From: Bacteroidaceae bacterium
GTDB lineage: Bacteria > Bacteroidota > Bacteroidia > Bacteroidales > Bacteroidaceae
Length of the DNA: 15,222 nt
Direction of reading: 5' to 3'
Assembly (NCBI GenBank): GCA_900765575.1
Contig: CAAFRW010000047.1
Span: 1 to 15,222 of the forward strand
Below the pieces are notes generated by a model that saw nothing but the letters and a program-made list of their open reading frames with translations, was not told the DNA's origin and did not search any database. A program made the position numbers and the translations under genes. Below are positions 7,276 to 14,491 of this stretch, one piece after another (within the stretch, counting starts at the first letter, position 1; each line of letters starts with the position of its first letter).

Positions 7276-7371
7276 ATGAAGTGGAAATCAATTTTAATGA
7301 AACGTATTCAGAAAGACCGTTCTTTCATGGAACGATTGGCTAAGGTTAGGAAGATAGCTGCAATTCTTTAG
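7276..7371 (+). CDS. Possible 31-residue basic peptide
   Basis: The ATG at 7276 gives 31 codons ending in TAG at 7369-7371. The peptide starts M-K-W-K-S-I-L-M-K-R-I and ends V-R-K-I-A-A-I-L. It has ten Lys/Arg against two acidic residues and hydrophobic residues at roughly helical spacing, so an amphipathic cationic helix is plausible. A consensus promoter ends 21 bases upstream. I recognise no family and see no clear ribosome-binding site. It may instead be a chance ORF in an RNA gene or a remnant of a longer gene. Confidence 0.3.
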   Translation: MKWKSILMKRIQKDRSFMERLAKVRKIAAIL

Positions 7372-7454
7372 AAAAGACATATGCAGCGAGCTGTTCTATA
7401 AAACATGAAGTTTAGAGGTGGCTAAACGATGAATGAAAGGGAGCATTTAGTTTC

Positions 7455-7471
7455 TCAAATTAGAAATTTGA
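7455..7471. other. Inverted repeat upstream of the his promoter
   Basis: TCAAATT and AATTTGA flank AGA, giving a 7-bp perfect dyad about 20 bp before the his -33 element. It could be an operator or a weak transcript-end hairpin. A second small dyad, GTTTAG/CTAAAC, lies at 7410-7427. Neither is distinctive. Confidence 0.3.
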
Positions 7472-7491
7472 AAATAAAAAAGAGAAAATGC

Positions 7492-7522
7492 TTGCAGTTT
7501 TAAATAGAAAGATATAGTTTTG
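7492..7522 (+). promoter_or_regulatory. his operon promoter
   Basis: TTG at 7492-7494, a 20-bp spacer, and TAGTTTTG at 7515-7522 match the Bacteroidota -33/-7 promoter. Transcription would start near 7528, just before the leader peptide ATG at 7544. That gives a ~190-base leader before hisG. Confidence 0.75.
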
Positions 7523-7543
7523 CAACGAATTAATAAATCGTAT

Positions 7544-7588
7544 ATGAATAAATCGACTTTACATCACCATCATCATCCTGACGAATAA
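7544..7588 (+). CDS. his operon leader peptide with five consecutive histidines
   Basis: ATG at 7544 encodes M-N-K-S-T-L-H-H-H-H-H-P-D-E and then TAA. The His codons run from 7562 to 7576. A run of five His codons in a 14-residue ORF, between a promoter and an intrinsic terminator ahead of hisG, is the classic layout of a histidine attenuator: ribosome stalling at His codons reports shortage of charged tRNA-His. Its residues probably have no function as a product. It lacks a strong Shine-Dalgarno site, which is normal in this phylum. Confidence 0.9.
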   Translation: MNKSTLHHHHHPDE

Positions 7589-7646
7589 ACGCGGTGGGCT
7601 GTTGAGGTTATGTAAATAATTGAAGAATATAGAGAGGGGCTTGCCG
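7559..7646 (+). promoter_or_regulatory. his attenuator switch: leader and antiterminator pairings
   Basis: Two alternative pairings can be read. TTACATCACC (7559-7568, overlapping the first His codons) can pair with GGTTATGTAA (7606-7615) at 9 of 10 positions. CGGTGGGCT (7592-7600) can pair with GGCTTGCCG (7638-7646), the 5' arm of the terminator, over 9 positions including four G-U pairs. The pairings cross each other, so they are mutually exclusive. A ribosome stalled on the His codons covers the first segment and leaves 7592-7600 free to block the terminator. A ribosome reaching the stop codon at 7586-7588 would cover 7592-7600 and let the terminator form. The exact pairings are inferred. 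Confidence 0.6.
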
Positions 7647-7666
7647 AAGACGGTAAGCCCTTTTTT
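7637..7666 (+). terminator. his attenuator intrinsic terminator
   Basis: GGGCTTGCCG (7637-7646) and CGGTAAGCCC (7651-7660) form a 10-bp stem with one G-U pair around an AAGA loop. Six T residues follow directly (7661-7666). It lies 49 bases before the hisG start, so it can stop transcription before the structural genes. Confidence 0.93.
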
Positions 7667-7714
7667 GTTTCGAAAGGAAGAATATAGAATTTATAAAATG
7701 ATAAAAGATAGACC

Positions 7715-8566
7715 ATGTTAAGAATTGCAGTACAATCGAAAGGCCGTTTGTTTGAAGAAACAATGGCTTTATTACAGGAAGCGGACATTAAAGTAAGTTC
7801 AACGAAGAGAACCTTATTGGTGCAGTCTTCCAATTTTCCGGTAGAAGTCTTATTTTTACGAGACGATGATATTCCCCAATCGGTAGCCGGTGGAGTAGCG
7901 GACTTAGGCATTGTGGGCGAAAATGAATTTGTGGAGAAGAATGAGGACGCCGAATTGATTCGCCGCTTGGGATTCAGCAAATGCCGCCTTTCTCTGGCTA
8001 TTCCCAAATCGGAAGAATATCCGGGATTAAGCTGGTTTGCCGGAAAGAAAATAGCCACCTCTTATCCGTGCATACTCAAAGCCTTTATGGCAAAACATGG
8101 GGTAAAAGCTGATATCCACGTCATAACCGGTTCGGTAGAGATAGCGCCGGGCATAGGATTGGGACAAGCTATTTTCGATATTGTGAGCTCCGGTTCTACG
8201 CTGGTGAGCAACAACTTGAAGGAGGTGGAAGTAGTGATGAAATCGGAAGCTTTGTTGATTGCCAATAAGAATTTGAGTGCGGAAAAAAAGGAAATTCTTC
8301 AGGAATTGTTATTCCGTATTGAAGCGGTAAAAAGTGCGGAGGATAAGAAATATGTATTGATGAATGCCCCGACGGATAAATTGAAAGATATCATTGATGT
8401 GCTGCCCGGTGTAAAAAGTCCAACGGTGATGCCGCTGGCGCAAGAAGGATGGAGCTCTGTACATACCGTGCTCGACCAAAAATGTTTCTGGGAGATTATC
8501 GGCAAATTGAAATCATTGGGTGCGCAAGGTATTTTAGTGCTTCCCATAGAGAAAATGATTCTTTAA
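7715..8566 (+). CDS. hisG: ATP phosphoribosyltransferase, long form
   Basis: HisG condenses ATP with PRPP to give phosphoribosyl-ATP, the first committed step of histidine synthesis, and is the usual target of histidine feedback inhibition. The 283-residue length marks the long, hexameric form that carries its own C-terminal ACT-like regulatory domain (~residues 208-283) and needs no HisZ. The N-terminus has the family's V-Q-S-K-G-R-L segment (6-12). The PRPP-binding signature is G-S-V-E-I-A-P-G-I-G-L-G (139-150), followed by D-I-V-S-S-G-S-T-L (155-163). It is the first structural gene after the attenuator. Start ATG 7715 gives the expected N-terminus directly at the first strand. A 51-bp gap containing a repeat unit separates it from hisD. 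Confidence 0.96.
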   Translation: MLRIAVQSKGRLFEETMALLQEADIKVSSTKRTLLVQSSNFPVEVLFLRDDDIPQSVAGGVADLGIVGENEFVEKNEDAELIRRLGFSKCRLSLAIPKSEEYPGLSWFAGKKIATSYPCILKAFMAKHGVKADIHVITGSVEIAPGIGLGQAIFDIVSSGSTLVSNNLKEVEVVMKSEALLIANKNLSAEKKEILQELLFRIEAVKSAEDKKYVLMNAPTDKLKDIIDVLPGVKSPTVMPLAQEGWSSVHTVLDQKCFWEIIGKLKSLGAQGILVLPIEKMIL

Positions 8567-8582
8567 GTTTAACGGAAAGAAA

Positions 8583-8605
8583 ATTCTCCACTCTCCACTT
8601 AATAA
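8583..8605. repeat. GA-rich repeat unit between hisG and hisD
   Basis: The 23 bases here match those at 12526-12548, at the end of nadE, in all but one position (core ATTCTCCACTCT, then CACTTAATAA or AACTTAATAA). The same unit in reverse orientation appears in the hisB-nadE gap. It lies inside the operon just after hisG, so it is transcribed and may form part of the hisG-hisD spacer. Confidence 0.65.
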
Positions 8606-8617
8606 ATAACTATAACG

Positions 8618-9910
8618 ATGAAGATAATAAAATATCCAAAACGCTCGGAATGGGCTGAAATAGTGAAACGTCCCGTTTTAAATGTGGACGCTTTGCGCGA
8701 GACGGTGAAAACCGTGCTCGACAGGGTGAAGGCTGAAGGCGATAAAGCCGTCATGGAATATGAAATGCTTTTTGACCGGGTAGAACTCTCTTCGCTGAAA
8801 GTGAGCGAGGGCGAGATGCAGGAGGCGGAGACGCTGGTTGCCGCAGAGCTAAAAGTGGCATTGGAAATAGCTAAAAACAATATAGAAGCGTTTCACGCAG
8901 CCCAACGTTTTACAGGAAAGAAAGTAGAGACACAACCGGGAGTGGTATGCTGGCAAAAGGCTGTCGGCATTGAAAAAGTGGGACTCTACATTCCGGGAGG
9001 AACCGCACCGCTGTTTTCTACCGTACTTATGTTAGCCGTACCTGCACGGTTGGCAGGCTGCAAAGAAATTGTGCTCTGTACGCCACCCAATAAAGAAGGG
9101 AAAGTTCATCCCGCTATCTTGTATGCAGCCAAGCTGGCAGGTGTACATCAGATAATTAAAGCCGGAGGGGTGCAGGCTATCGGCGCCATGGCATACGGAA
9201 CGGAAAGTGTGCCGAAAGTATATAAAATATTCGGACCGGGCAACCAATATGTGATGGCTGCCAAGCAACAGGTCTCCCTGCACGATGTAGCCATTGATAT
9301 GCCTGCCGGACCTTCGGAGGTGGAGGTCTTGGCCGATGCCACGGCAAATCCCGTATTTGTAGCAGCCGATTTGTTATCGCAAGCAGAGCATGGGGTGGAT
9401 AGTCAGGCCATGTTAGTGACTACTTCCGAAGAGCTGATTACGAAAGTACAGGAGGAAGTGGAAAGGCAACTGTCTCAGCTCTCCCGCAAGGAGATTGCTT
9501 CCAAATCATTGGAAAACAGTAAACTGATACTTGTAAAAGATAGGGATGAAGCCCTAGCTTTAACCAATGAATATGCGCCGGAACACTTGATTATAGAAAC
9601 GGCCGATTATATGGATATGGCAGAGCGTGTCATCAATGCGGGCTCCGTTTTCTTGGGAGCCTACGCGCCGGAGAGTGCCGGAGACTATGCCTCGGGAACC
9701 AACCACACGTTGCCCACCAATGGCTATGCCAAGGCATATAGTGGAGTAAGTCTGGATAGCTTTATCCGTAAAATAACTTTTCAGGAGATACAGCCGGAAG
9801 GAATCCGGAAGATTGGACCGGCTATTGAACGGATGGCGGCAAACGAAGAGTTGGACGCACATAAAAATGCCGTAACAGTAAGATTAGAATCATTAAAAGA
9901 AAAAGAATAG
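8618..9910 (+). CDS. hisD: Histidinol dehydrogenase
   Basis: HisD carries out the last two steps, oxidising L-histidinol through histidinal to L-histidine with two NAD+. The 430-residue length is typical. The zinc ligands known in E. coli (Gln259, His262, Asp360, His419) have counterparts at Gln255, His258 (Q-A-E-H), Asp356 (G-D-Y-A-S-G-T-N-H) and His415 (A-H-K-N-A-V). The catalytic Glu-His pair is E322-H323 in A-P-E-H-L. The Y-I-P-G-G stretch (124-128) belongs to the NAD site. All key residues are present. The start at 8618 lies 51 bp after hisG. Only 7 bp separate its stop from hisC. Confidence 0.97.
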   Translation: MKIIKYPKRSEWAEIVKRPVLNVDALRETVKTVLDRVKAEGDKAVMEYEMLFDRVELSSLKVSEGEMQEAETLVAAELKVALEIAKNNIEAFHAAQRFTGKKVETQPGVVCWQKAVGIEKVGLYIPGGTAPLFSTVLMLAVPARLAGCKEIVLCTPPNKEGKVHPAILYAAKLAGVHQIIKAGGVQAIGAMAYGTESVPKVYKIFGPGNQYVMAAKQQVSLHDVAIDMPAGPSEVEVLADATANPVFVAADLLSQAEHGVDSQAMLVTTSEELITKVQEEVERQLSQLSRKEIASKSLENSKLILVKDRDEALALTNEYAPEHLIIETADYMDMAERVINAGSVFLGAYAPESAGDYASGTNHTLPTNGYAKAYSGVSLDSFIRKITFQEIQPEGIRKIGPAIERMAANEELDAHKNAVTVRLESLKEKE

Positions 9911-9917
9911 TAGGAGT

Positions 9918-10958
9918 ATGAAAGCACTGAAAGAACTCACCCGACCGAATATTTGGAATCTGAAACCTTACTCATCAGCGCGTGATGAATATAAAGGAGT
10001 AAAGGCCTCTGTTTTTCTGGATGCCAATGAAAATCCATACAATAATCCGTATAACCGCTATCCGGACCCTCTGCAATGGACTCTGAAAACGGAGTTGTCG
10101 CGGATAAAAAAAGTGGCTCCCGAATGTATCTTTCTGGGAAATGGAAGTGATGAGGCTATTGATTTGGTCTATCGTGCTTTCTGTGAACCGGGGGTGGATA
10201 ATGTCGTGGCCATCGACCCTACCTATGGAATGTATGAGGTGTGTGCCGACGTGAATAATGTATCCTATCGGAAAGTCCGTTTGGATGAACAGTTTCAGTT
10301 CTCGGCAGATGCTTTGTTGGCCGCGGCCGATGAACATACGAAACTGATGTTTTTATGTTCGCCGAACAATCCTACCGGAAATAACCTGTGCCGGAAAGAG
10401 ATGATTCAATTGCTGACCTCTTTCGACGGATTAGTGGTAGTGGACGAGGCTTACTGCGATTTTTCCGACGAGCCTTCCTTTGCTTTACAACTCGCTACCT
10501 ATCCGAATTTGATTGTGCTGCAGACCTTTTCCAAAGCATGGGGATGCGCGGCCATTCGCTTAGGCATGGCTTTTGCTTCGGAGGAGATTATTGCAATTCT
10601 CAATAAAATAAAGTATCCCTATAATGTAAATATGCTTACGCAGCAACAGGCAATGGATGCGTTGCAACGCTATTATGAAGTGGAACGTTGGGTGTCGGTG
10701 CTGCGTGAAGAACGTACCCGTTTGATAGAGGAGTTCAGGAAACTGCCTTGTTGCCTGACTGTTTATCCCACAGATGCCAATTTCTTTTTGGCTAAAGTGA
10801 CCGACGCGCGGAAAATCTATCAATATCTGGTTCAGGAAGGCATTATTGTGCGCAACCGTTCTCACATTACTCTCTGTAACGATTGCCTGCGCGTTACCAT
10901 TGGTACACGGGTGGAAGATAATACATTGTTGGAAGCTTTAAAGAAATATAAACCTTAA
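9918..10958 (+). CDS. hisC: Histidinol-phosphate aminotransferase
   Basis: HisC transfers an amino group from glutamate to imidazole-acetol phosphate, giving L-histidinol phosphate, with PLP as cofactor. The 346-residue protein is a class I/II (fold type I) aminotransferase. The PLP-binding lysine is Lys206 in Q-T-F-S-K-A-W-G. Supporting motifs are D-A-N-E-N-P (35-40), S-P-N-N-P-T-G (148-154) and D-E-A-Y (176-179), with the usual conserved R-L-G after the lysine (214-216). Length is normal. It begins 7 bp after hisD, with AGGAG immediately before the ATG, and its TAA is followed directly by the hisB ATG, so translation is probably coupled along the operon. Confidence 0.96.
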   Translation: MKALKELTRPNIWNLKPYSSARDEYKGVKASVFLDANENPYNNPYNRYPDPLQWTLKTELSRIKKVAPECIFLGNGSDEAIDLVYRAFCEPGVDNVVAIDPTYGMYEVCADVNNVSYRKVRLDEQFQFSADALLAAADEHTKLMFLCSPNNPTGNNLCRKEMIQLLTSFDGLVVVDEAYCDFSDEPSFALQLATYPNLIVLQTFSKAWGCAAIRLGMAFASEEIIAILNKIKYPYNVNMLTQQQAMDALQRYYEVERWVSVLREERTRLIEEFRKLPCCLTVYPTDANFFLAKVTDARKIYQYLVQEGIIVRNRSHITLCNDCLRVTIGTRVEDNTLLEALKKYKP

Positions 10959-12086
10959 ATGAAACGAAGCATGAAAAAGGTATTGTTTATCGATAGGGAT
11001 GGGACATTAGTGATAGAGCCGCCTGTAGATTATCAGTTAGACTCTTTGGAGAAACTGGAGTTTTATCCGGGTGTATTTCGCAATTTAGGTTTCATCCGTA
11101 GTCAGCTTGATTTTGAATGGGTGATGGTCACCAACCAGGATGGACTGGGAACTTCTTCTTTTCCGGAAGAAACCTTCTGGCCGGCTCATCATTTAATATT
11201 GAAAACGCTGGCCGGAGAAGGAATCACATTCGACGAGATACTGATAGACCGTAGTTTTCCGCAAGATAACGCTCCCACACGGAAACCCCGGACCGGTATG
11301 CTGACGGCCTATATGAACGGCGATTATGATTTAGCGAACAGTTATGTGATAGGCGACCGTCCTACCGATGTGGAGTTGGCAAAGAATTTAGGTTGTAAAG
11401 CTATCTTCCTGCAAGAAACTATGGAAGAACTGCCCGAATCTTTACGTGAGTGTTGTGCATTGGCAACCCGAAGTTGGGACCGGGTGACGGAGTTTCTTTT
11501 TGCGGGCGAACGTACCGCATCCGTACAACGCACTACCAAGGAAACAGATATACAGGTCTCCCTGAATCTGGATGGAAGCGGCTTATGTGATATCCAAACC
11601 GGACTGGGCTTCTTCGACCACATGCTGGAACAGATAGGCAAGCATGGAGGCATGGATTTAACGATAAAGGTAAAGGGTGATTTGCATGTAGATGAACATC
11701 ATACCATAGAGGACACAGCGCTTGCTTTAGGGGAGTGTCTTTACAAAGCGTTAGGAAGTAAGCGTGGCATAGAACGTTACGGCTATTGCTTGCCGATGGA
11801 CGACTGTCTATGTCAGGTAGCCCTTGATTTTGGCGGACGTCCCTGGTTGGTTTGGGACGCTGAGTTCAGGCGCGAAAAGATAGGGGAGATGCCAACGGAG
11901 ATGTTCTTGCATTTCTTTAAGTCGCTGAGTGACGCCGCCAAAATGAATCTGAACATTAAAGCGGAAGGTCAAAACGAGCATCACAAAATAGAAGGTATCT
12001 TTAAAGCTCTGGCCCGCGCTCTGAAAATGGCTGTTAAACGGGATATCTATCATTATGAATTACCTTCCACCAAAGGAGTGCTTTAA
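10959..12086 (+). CDS. hisB: Bifunctional histidinol-phosphatase / imidazoleglycerol-phosphate dehydratase
   Basis: This 375-residue fusion has an N-terminal HAD phosphatase and a C-terminal IGP dehydratase, as in E. coli HisB. The HAD motifs are D12-R-D14-G-T-L, V-T-N-Q-D-G-L-G-T (57-65), K109-P and G-D-R-P-T-D (132-137). The dehydratase (from ~residue 185) shows F-F-D-H-M-L (218-223), D-E-H-H-T-I-E-D (245-252) and H-H-K-I-E-G (341-346), which hold the metal-binding His/Glu residues. Together they convert IGP to imidazole-acetol phosphate and later remove phosphate from histidinol phosphate. Oddly, the zinc-binding loop of E. coli HisB-N (Cys, His, Cys, Cys before R-K-P) is replaced by D-R-S-F-P-Q-D-N-A-P-T (97-107), with no Cys or His. 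Start 10959 abuts the hisC stop; an ATG at 10971 is an alternative. Confidence 0.95.
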   Translation: MKRSMKKVLFIDRDGTLVIEPPVDYQLDSLEKLEFYPGVFRNLGFIRSQLDFEWVMVTNQDGLGTSSFPEETFWPAHHLILKTLAGEGITFDEILIDRSFPQDNAPTRKPRTGMLTAYMNGDYDLANSYVIGDRPTDVELAKNLGCKAIFLQETMEELPESLRECCALATRSWDRVTEFLFAGERTASVQRTTKETDIQVSLNLDGSGLCDIQTGLGFFDHMLEQIGKHGGMDLTIKVKGDLHVDEHHTIEDTALALGECLYKALGSKRGIERYGYCLPMDDCLCQVALDFGGRPWLVWDAEFRREKIGEMPTEMFLHFFKSLSDAAKMNLNIKAEGQNEHHKIEGIFKALARALKMAVKRDIYHYELPSTKGVL

Positions 12087-12540
12087 TTGAAGATTTCTTT
12101 AGTTGAAAACTTCTTTAGTTGAAAATGGAAAGTTGAAAATGGAAGAAACTCCTTATTAAGTTGAGAGCTTATTCAGTGGAGAGTGGAGAGTTGAGAGTTG
12201 AAAGTGAAAGAAACTCTTTTCGGAATGGAAGCTTCTTTAGTTGAAAACTTTATTAATTGAAAATTGAAAATGGGGAAACTCCTTATTAAATGGAGGGCTT
12301 ATTAAGTTGAGAGTGAAAATGAAAGTCCCTTTTCGGGATAAGATGTTCTTATTTAAGTGGGAACTTATTAATCTGAAAGTGGAAAATTAAGGGTCTGAAG
12401 CTTTTAGTCACTCTTAATTTTCCACTTTCTATTTTCAATAGTCCATTGAATATTGCTTTCAATTTTCAACTTTCCATTTACCACTAAAGAAGTTCTCAAC
12501 TTTTAATAAACACTCTCAACTCTCAATTCTCCACTCTCAA
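12087..12540. repeat. GA-rich degenerate repeat block, large imperfect inverted repeat between convergent hisB and nadE
   Basis: The left two thirds are built of GA-rich units on the plus strand. TTCTTTAGTTGAAAA occurs at 12095, 12111 and 12233, and a 29-base unit at 12145-12173 recurs exactly 130 bases on at 12275-12303 with few changes. The right third holds the reverse complements. AATGGAAAGTTGAAAAT (12124-12140) is perfectly complementary to 12462-12478, and 12179-12204 pairs with 12513-12538 at 24 of 26 positions. No ORF is credible here. The block ends inside the nadE 3' end. Confidence 0.8.
12375..12429. terminator. Candidate bidirectional terminator hairpin between hisB and nadE
   Basis: GAAAGTGGAAAATTAAG (12375-12391) and CTTAATTTTCCACTTTC (12413-12429) form a perfect 17-bp stem around a 21-base loop. 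Two genes converge on it, so a terminator role in both directions fits. The stem is AT-rich and lacks a clean U-run, and it is also part of the repeat block, so this is uncertain. Confidence 0.4.
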
Positions 12541-14465
12541 CTTAATAAGTCGCATTCTTTCAACCAAAGTTCGGCGCTGGCATCGCTTGGCATGCGCCAA
12601 TCGCCCCTTGGAGTCAGTACCACAGACCCTACCTTCGGGCCATCCGGCAGACAAGAACGCTTGAATTGTTGTGAGAAGAAACGGCGGAAGAATGTTTTTA
12701 ACCATTTCTTTATCGTTTCATCCTCATATTTTCCGGCAAAGGCAATCTTGGCTAAATAGTAAATCTTAGCCGGACGCGAACCGAAACGGAAAAAATGACA
12801 AAGGAAGAAATCATGCAATTCGTATGGCCCTACCAAATCCTCCGTCTTTTGTTTTATATTCCCTTGCTCGTCGGCCGGGATGAGTTCCGGACTGATAGGG
12901 GTGTCGACAATATCTAATAAGGTGTCTCGTGAAGCCTCTTCTACATCATGTTGGGCAACCCACGTAACCAAATGTTTGACTAATGTTTTGGGAATGCTTG
13001 TATTCACAGCGTACATAGACATGTGGTCGCCATTATAAGTAGCCCATCCTAAAGCCAGTTCCGATAAATCTCCGGTACCTATAACCAGTCCGTTTTCTTG
13101 ATTGGCTATGTCCATTAATAGTTGAGTACGTTCACGCGCCTGACTGTTTTCGTAGGTCACATCATGTACGTTTATATCGTGGTTGATATCTTTGAAATGT
13201 TGGATGCAGGCTTCTTTGATGGAAATCTCCTTAACGGTGATTCCCAATGAGTCCATCAGCTGCAATGCATTATGGTAAGTACGGTCTGTTGTTCCGAATC
13301 CCGGCATGGTTACACCAATAATACCTTTACGGTCTAACCCTAATTTATCGAAGGTACGGGTACATACAAGTAAAGCCAGAGTGGAGTCCAAGCCTCCGGA
13401 GATGCCTACGATAACCGTTTTACACCGAGTGTGTGTCAATCGTTTGGCCAGTCCGCATACCTGAATGGCGAAAATCTCTTCGCAACGTTCATCCAGCTCT
13501 TTTCCTGTGGGTACAAATGGAAGGGCCTCTATCTTTCTGGTAAGTGTAAAGGTGTGCTGAGTAACCTTTTCCGTTGGAATGTGTATGGCCCTCTCTTTTA
13601 CAATGTGGGAGATACTGCCGGCAAAGGTCGTGTTAACTCTCCGTTGCATACGAAGACTTTCTACATCTATTTCACTGATTATGAGTTGCGGTTCAAGTGA
13701 AAAGCGTTTCGATGAGGCCAGAAGTTCTCCATTTTCATAGATTAATCCGTTTCCGGCAAACACTACATCGGTGGTAGATTCTCCGAATCCGCAAGAAGAG
13801 AATACATATCCGGCCAGGCAACGTGATGCCTGCTGGCTGAGTAAAGAACAGAGATAATTATGTTTACCGATGCCTTCATTGTCGGCAGACATATTGAATA
13901 TGATTTCTGCACCGTTTAAAGCGAGCGAACAGCTAGGAGGAATTGGAGCCCATACGTCTTCGCATATTTCTATTCCGAAGCAGCAAGTTGGAGTATCAAA
14001 TACCATGTTTGTGCCGACGGGTACTCTCTGTCCGAACAGTTCTATGGTTGTTTCTTGTCCCATTCCGGTGCAGAACCAGCGTTGCTCGTAAAACTCTCTG
14101 TAATTGGGCAAATAGGTTTTAGGTACGATTCCATGTAGCTTTCCGTTTTGTAATACAACCGCACAATTCAACAAAACCGCATTCACTTCCAAAGGAATTC
14201 CTACTATGGCAATACATTGTTTACCTTTGGTAGAATCCGCTATTTGCTGTAAAGCCTCTACACTTTCTTTGAGCAATAACTCATGTGCAAATAAATCGGC
14301 ACATGTATACCCTGTAATACATAACTCCGGGAAAATAACCACTTCTACATGTTGTATCTCGGCTTCGGTTATTTGCTCTATAATATGTAAAGCGTTGAAT
14401 GCACAATCAGCTACTTTTACACGAGGTATAGCTGCTGCAACTTTAACAAATCCGTAATTATTCAT
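12537..14465 (-). CDS. nadE: Glutamine-dependent NAD+ synthetase
   Basis: The enzyme amidates nicotinic acid adenine dinucleotide to NAD+ in the cytoplasm, using ammonia released from glutamine. From M-N-N-Y-G-F at 14465 it is 642 residues. The N-terminal nitrilase-type glutaminase (~1-290) has the triad Glu47 (F-P-E-L-C), Lys116 (V-P-K-T-Y-L) and Cys168 (E-I-C-E-D-V-W). The C-terminal synthetase has the ATP-binding P-loop S-G-G-L-D-S (356-361) and G-T-G-D-L-S-E-L-A-L-G-W-x-T-Y-x-G-D-H (463-481). The frame is open to 14663, but that 66-residue extension is low in family similarity and crosses a TAnnTTTG element, so I reject it. The last residues L-L-S and the TGA stop lie within a copy of the GA-rich repeat. 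It converges on hisB and diverges from the Fur-family gene. Confidence 0.95.
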   Translation of the reverse strand: MNNYGFVKVAAAIPRVKVADCAFNALHIIEQITEAEIQHVEVVIFPELCITGYTCADLFAHELLLKESVEALQQIADSTKGKQCIAIVGIPLEVNAVLLNCAVVLQNGKLHGIVPKTYLPNYREFYEQRWFCTGMGQETTIELFGQRVPVGTNMVFDTPTCCFGIEICEDVWAPIPPSCSLALNGAEIIFNMSADNEGIGKHNYLCSLLSQQASRCLAGYVFSSCGFGESTTDVVFAGNGLIYENGELLASSKRFSLEPQLIISEIDVESLRMQRRVNTTFAGSISHIVKERAIHIPTEKVTQHTFTLTRKIEALPFVPTGKELDERCEEIFAIQVCGLAKRLTHTRCKTVIVGISGGLDSTLALLVCTRTFDKLGLDRKGIIGVTMPGFGTTDRTYHNALQLMDSLGITVKEISIKEACIQHFKDINHDINVHDVTYENSQARERTQLLMDIANQENGLVIGTGDLSELALGWATYNGDHMSMYAVNTSIPKTLVKHLVTWVAQHDVEEASRDTLLDIVDTPISPELIPADEQGNIKQKTEDLVGPYELHDFFLCHFFRFGSRPAKIYYLAKIAFAGKYEDETIKKWLKTFFRRFFSQQFKRSCLPDGPKVGSVVLTPRGDWRMPSDASAELWLKECDLLS

Positions 14466-14483
14466 AATCTTATTTCTTTCGTG

Positions 14484-14491
14484 CAAAGATA
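14484..14491 (-). promoter_or_regulatory. Candidate -7 element for nadE, with upstream copies
   Basis: The minus strand reads TATCTTTG here, 18 bases before the ATG at 14465. The same octamer recurs on the minus strand at 14572-14579 and 14653-14660, so tandem promoters are possible. None has a good -33 TTG at 19-21 bp. The proximal copy supports the start at 14465. Confidence 0.45.

Larger units (their letters stand above)
6450..7491. other. ~1 kb region without a recognised gene
   Basis: Between the thioesterase stop and the his promoter I recognise no protein family, tRNA or known structured RNA. The stretch holds two very short ORFs (6529-6681 and 7276-7371), a nested palindrome (6737-6820), a 12-bp TA-rich palindrome CTATATATATAG (6913-6924) and a 22-bp-spaced palindrome cluster (6994-7049). 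It also has a consensus promoter (7222-7254) and two small inverted repeats (7410-7427 and 7455-7471). The overall look is decayed or regulatory DNA rather than a missed gene. Confidence 0.6.

Noticed and set aside
12087..12536. A small gene or structured RNA between hisB and nadE
   Set aside because: The sequence is composed of degenerate repeats with frequent stops in all frames; its folding potential follows from the inverted repeats.
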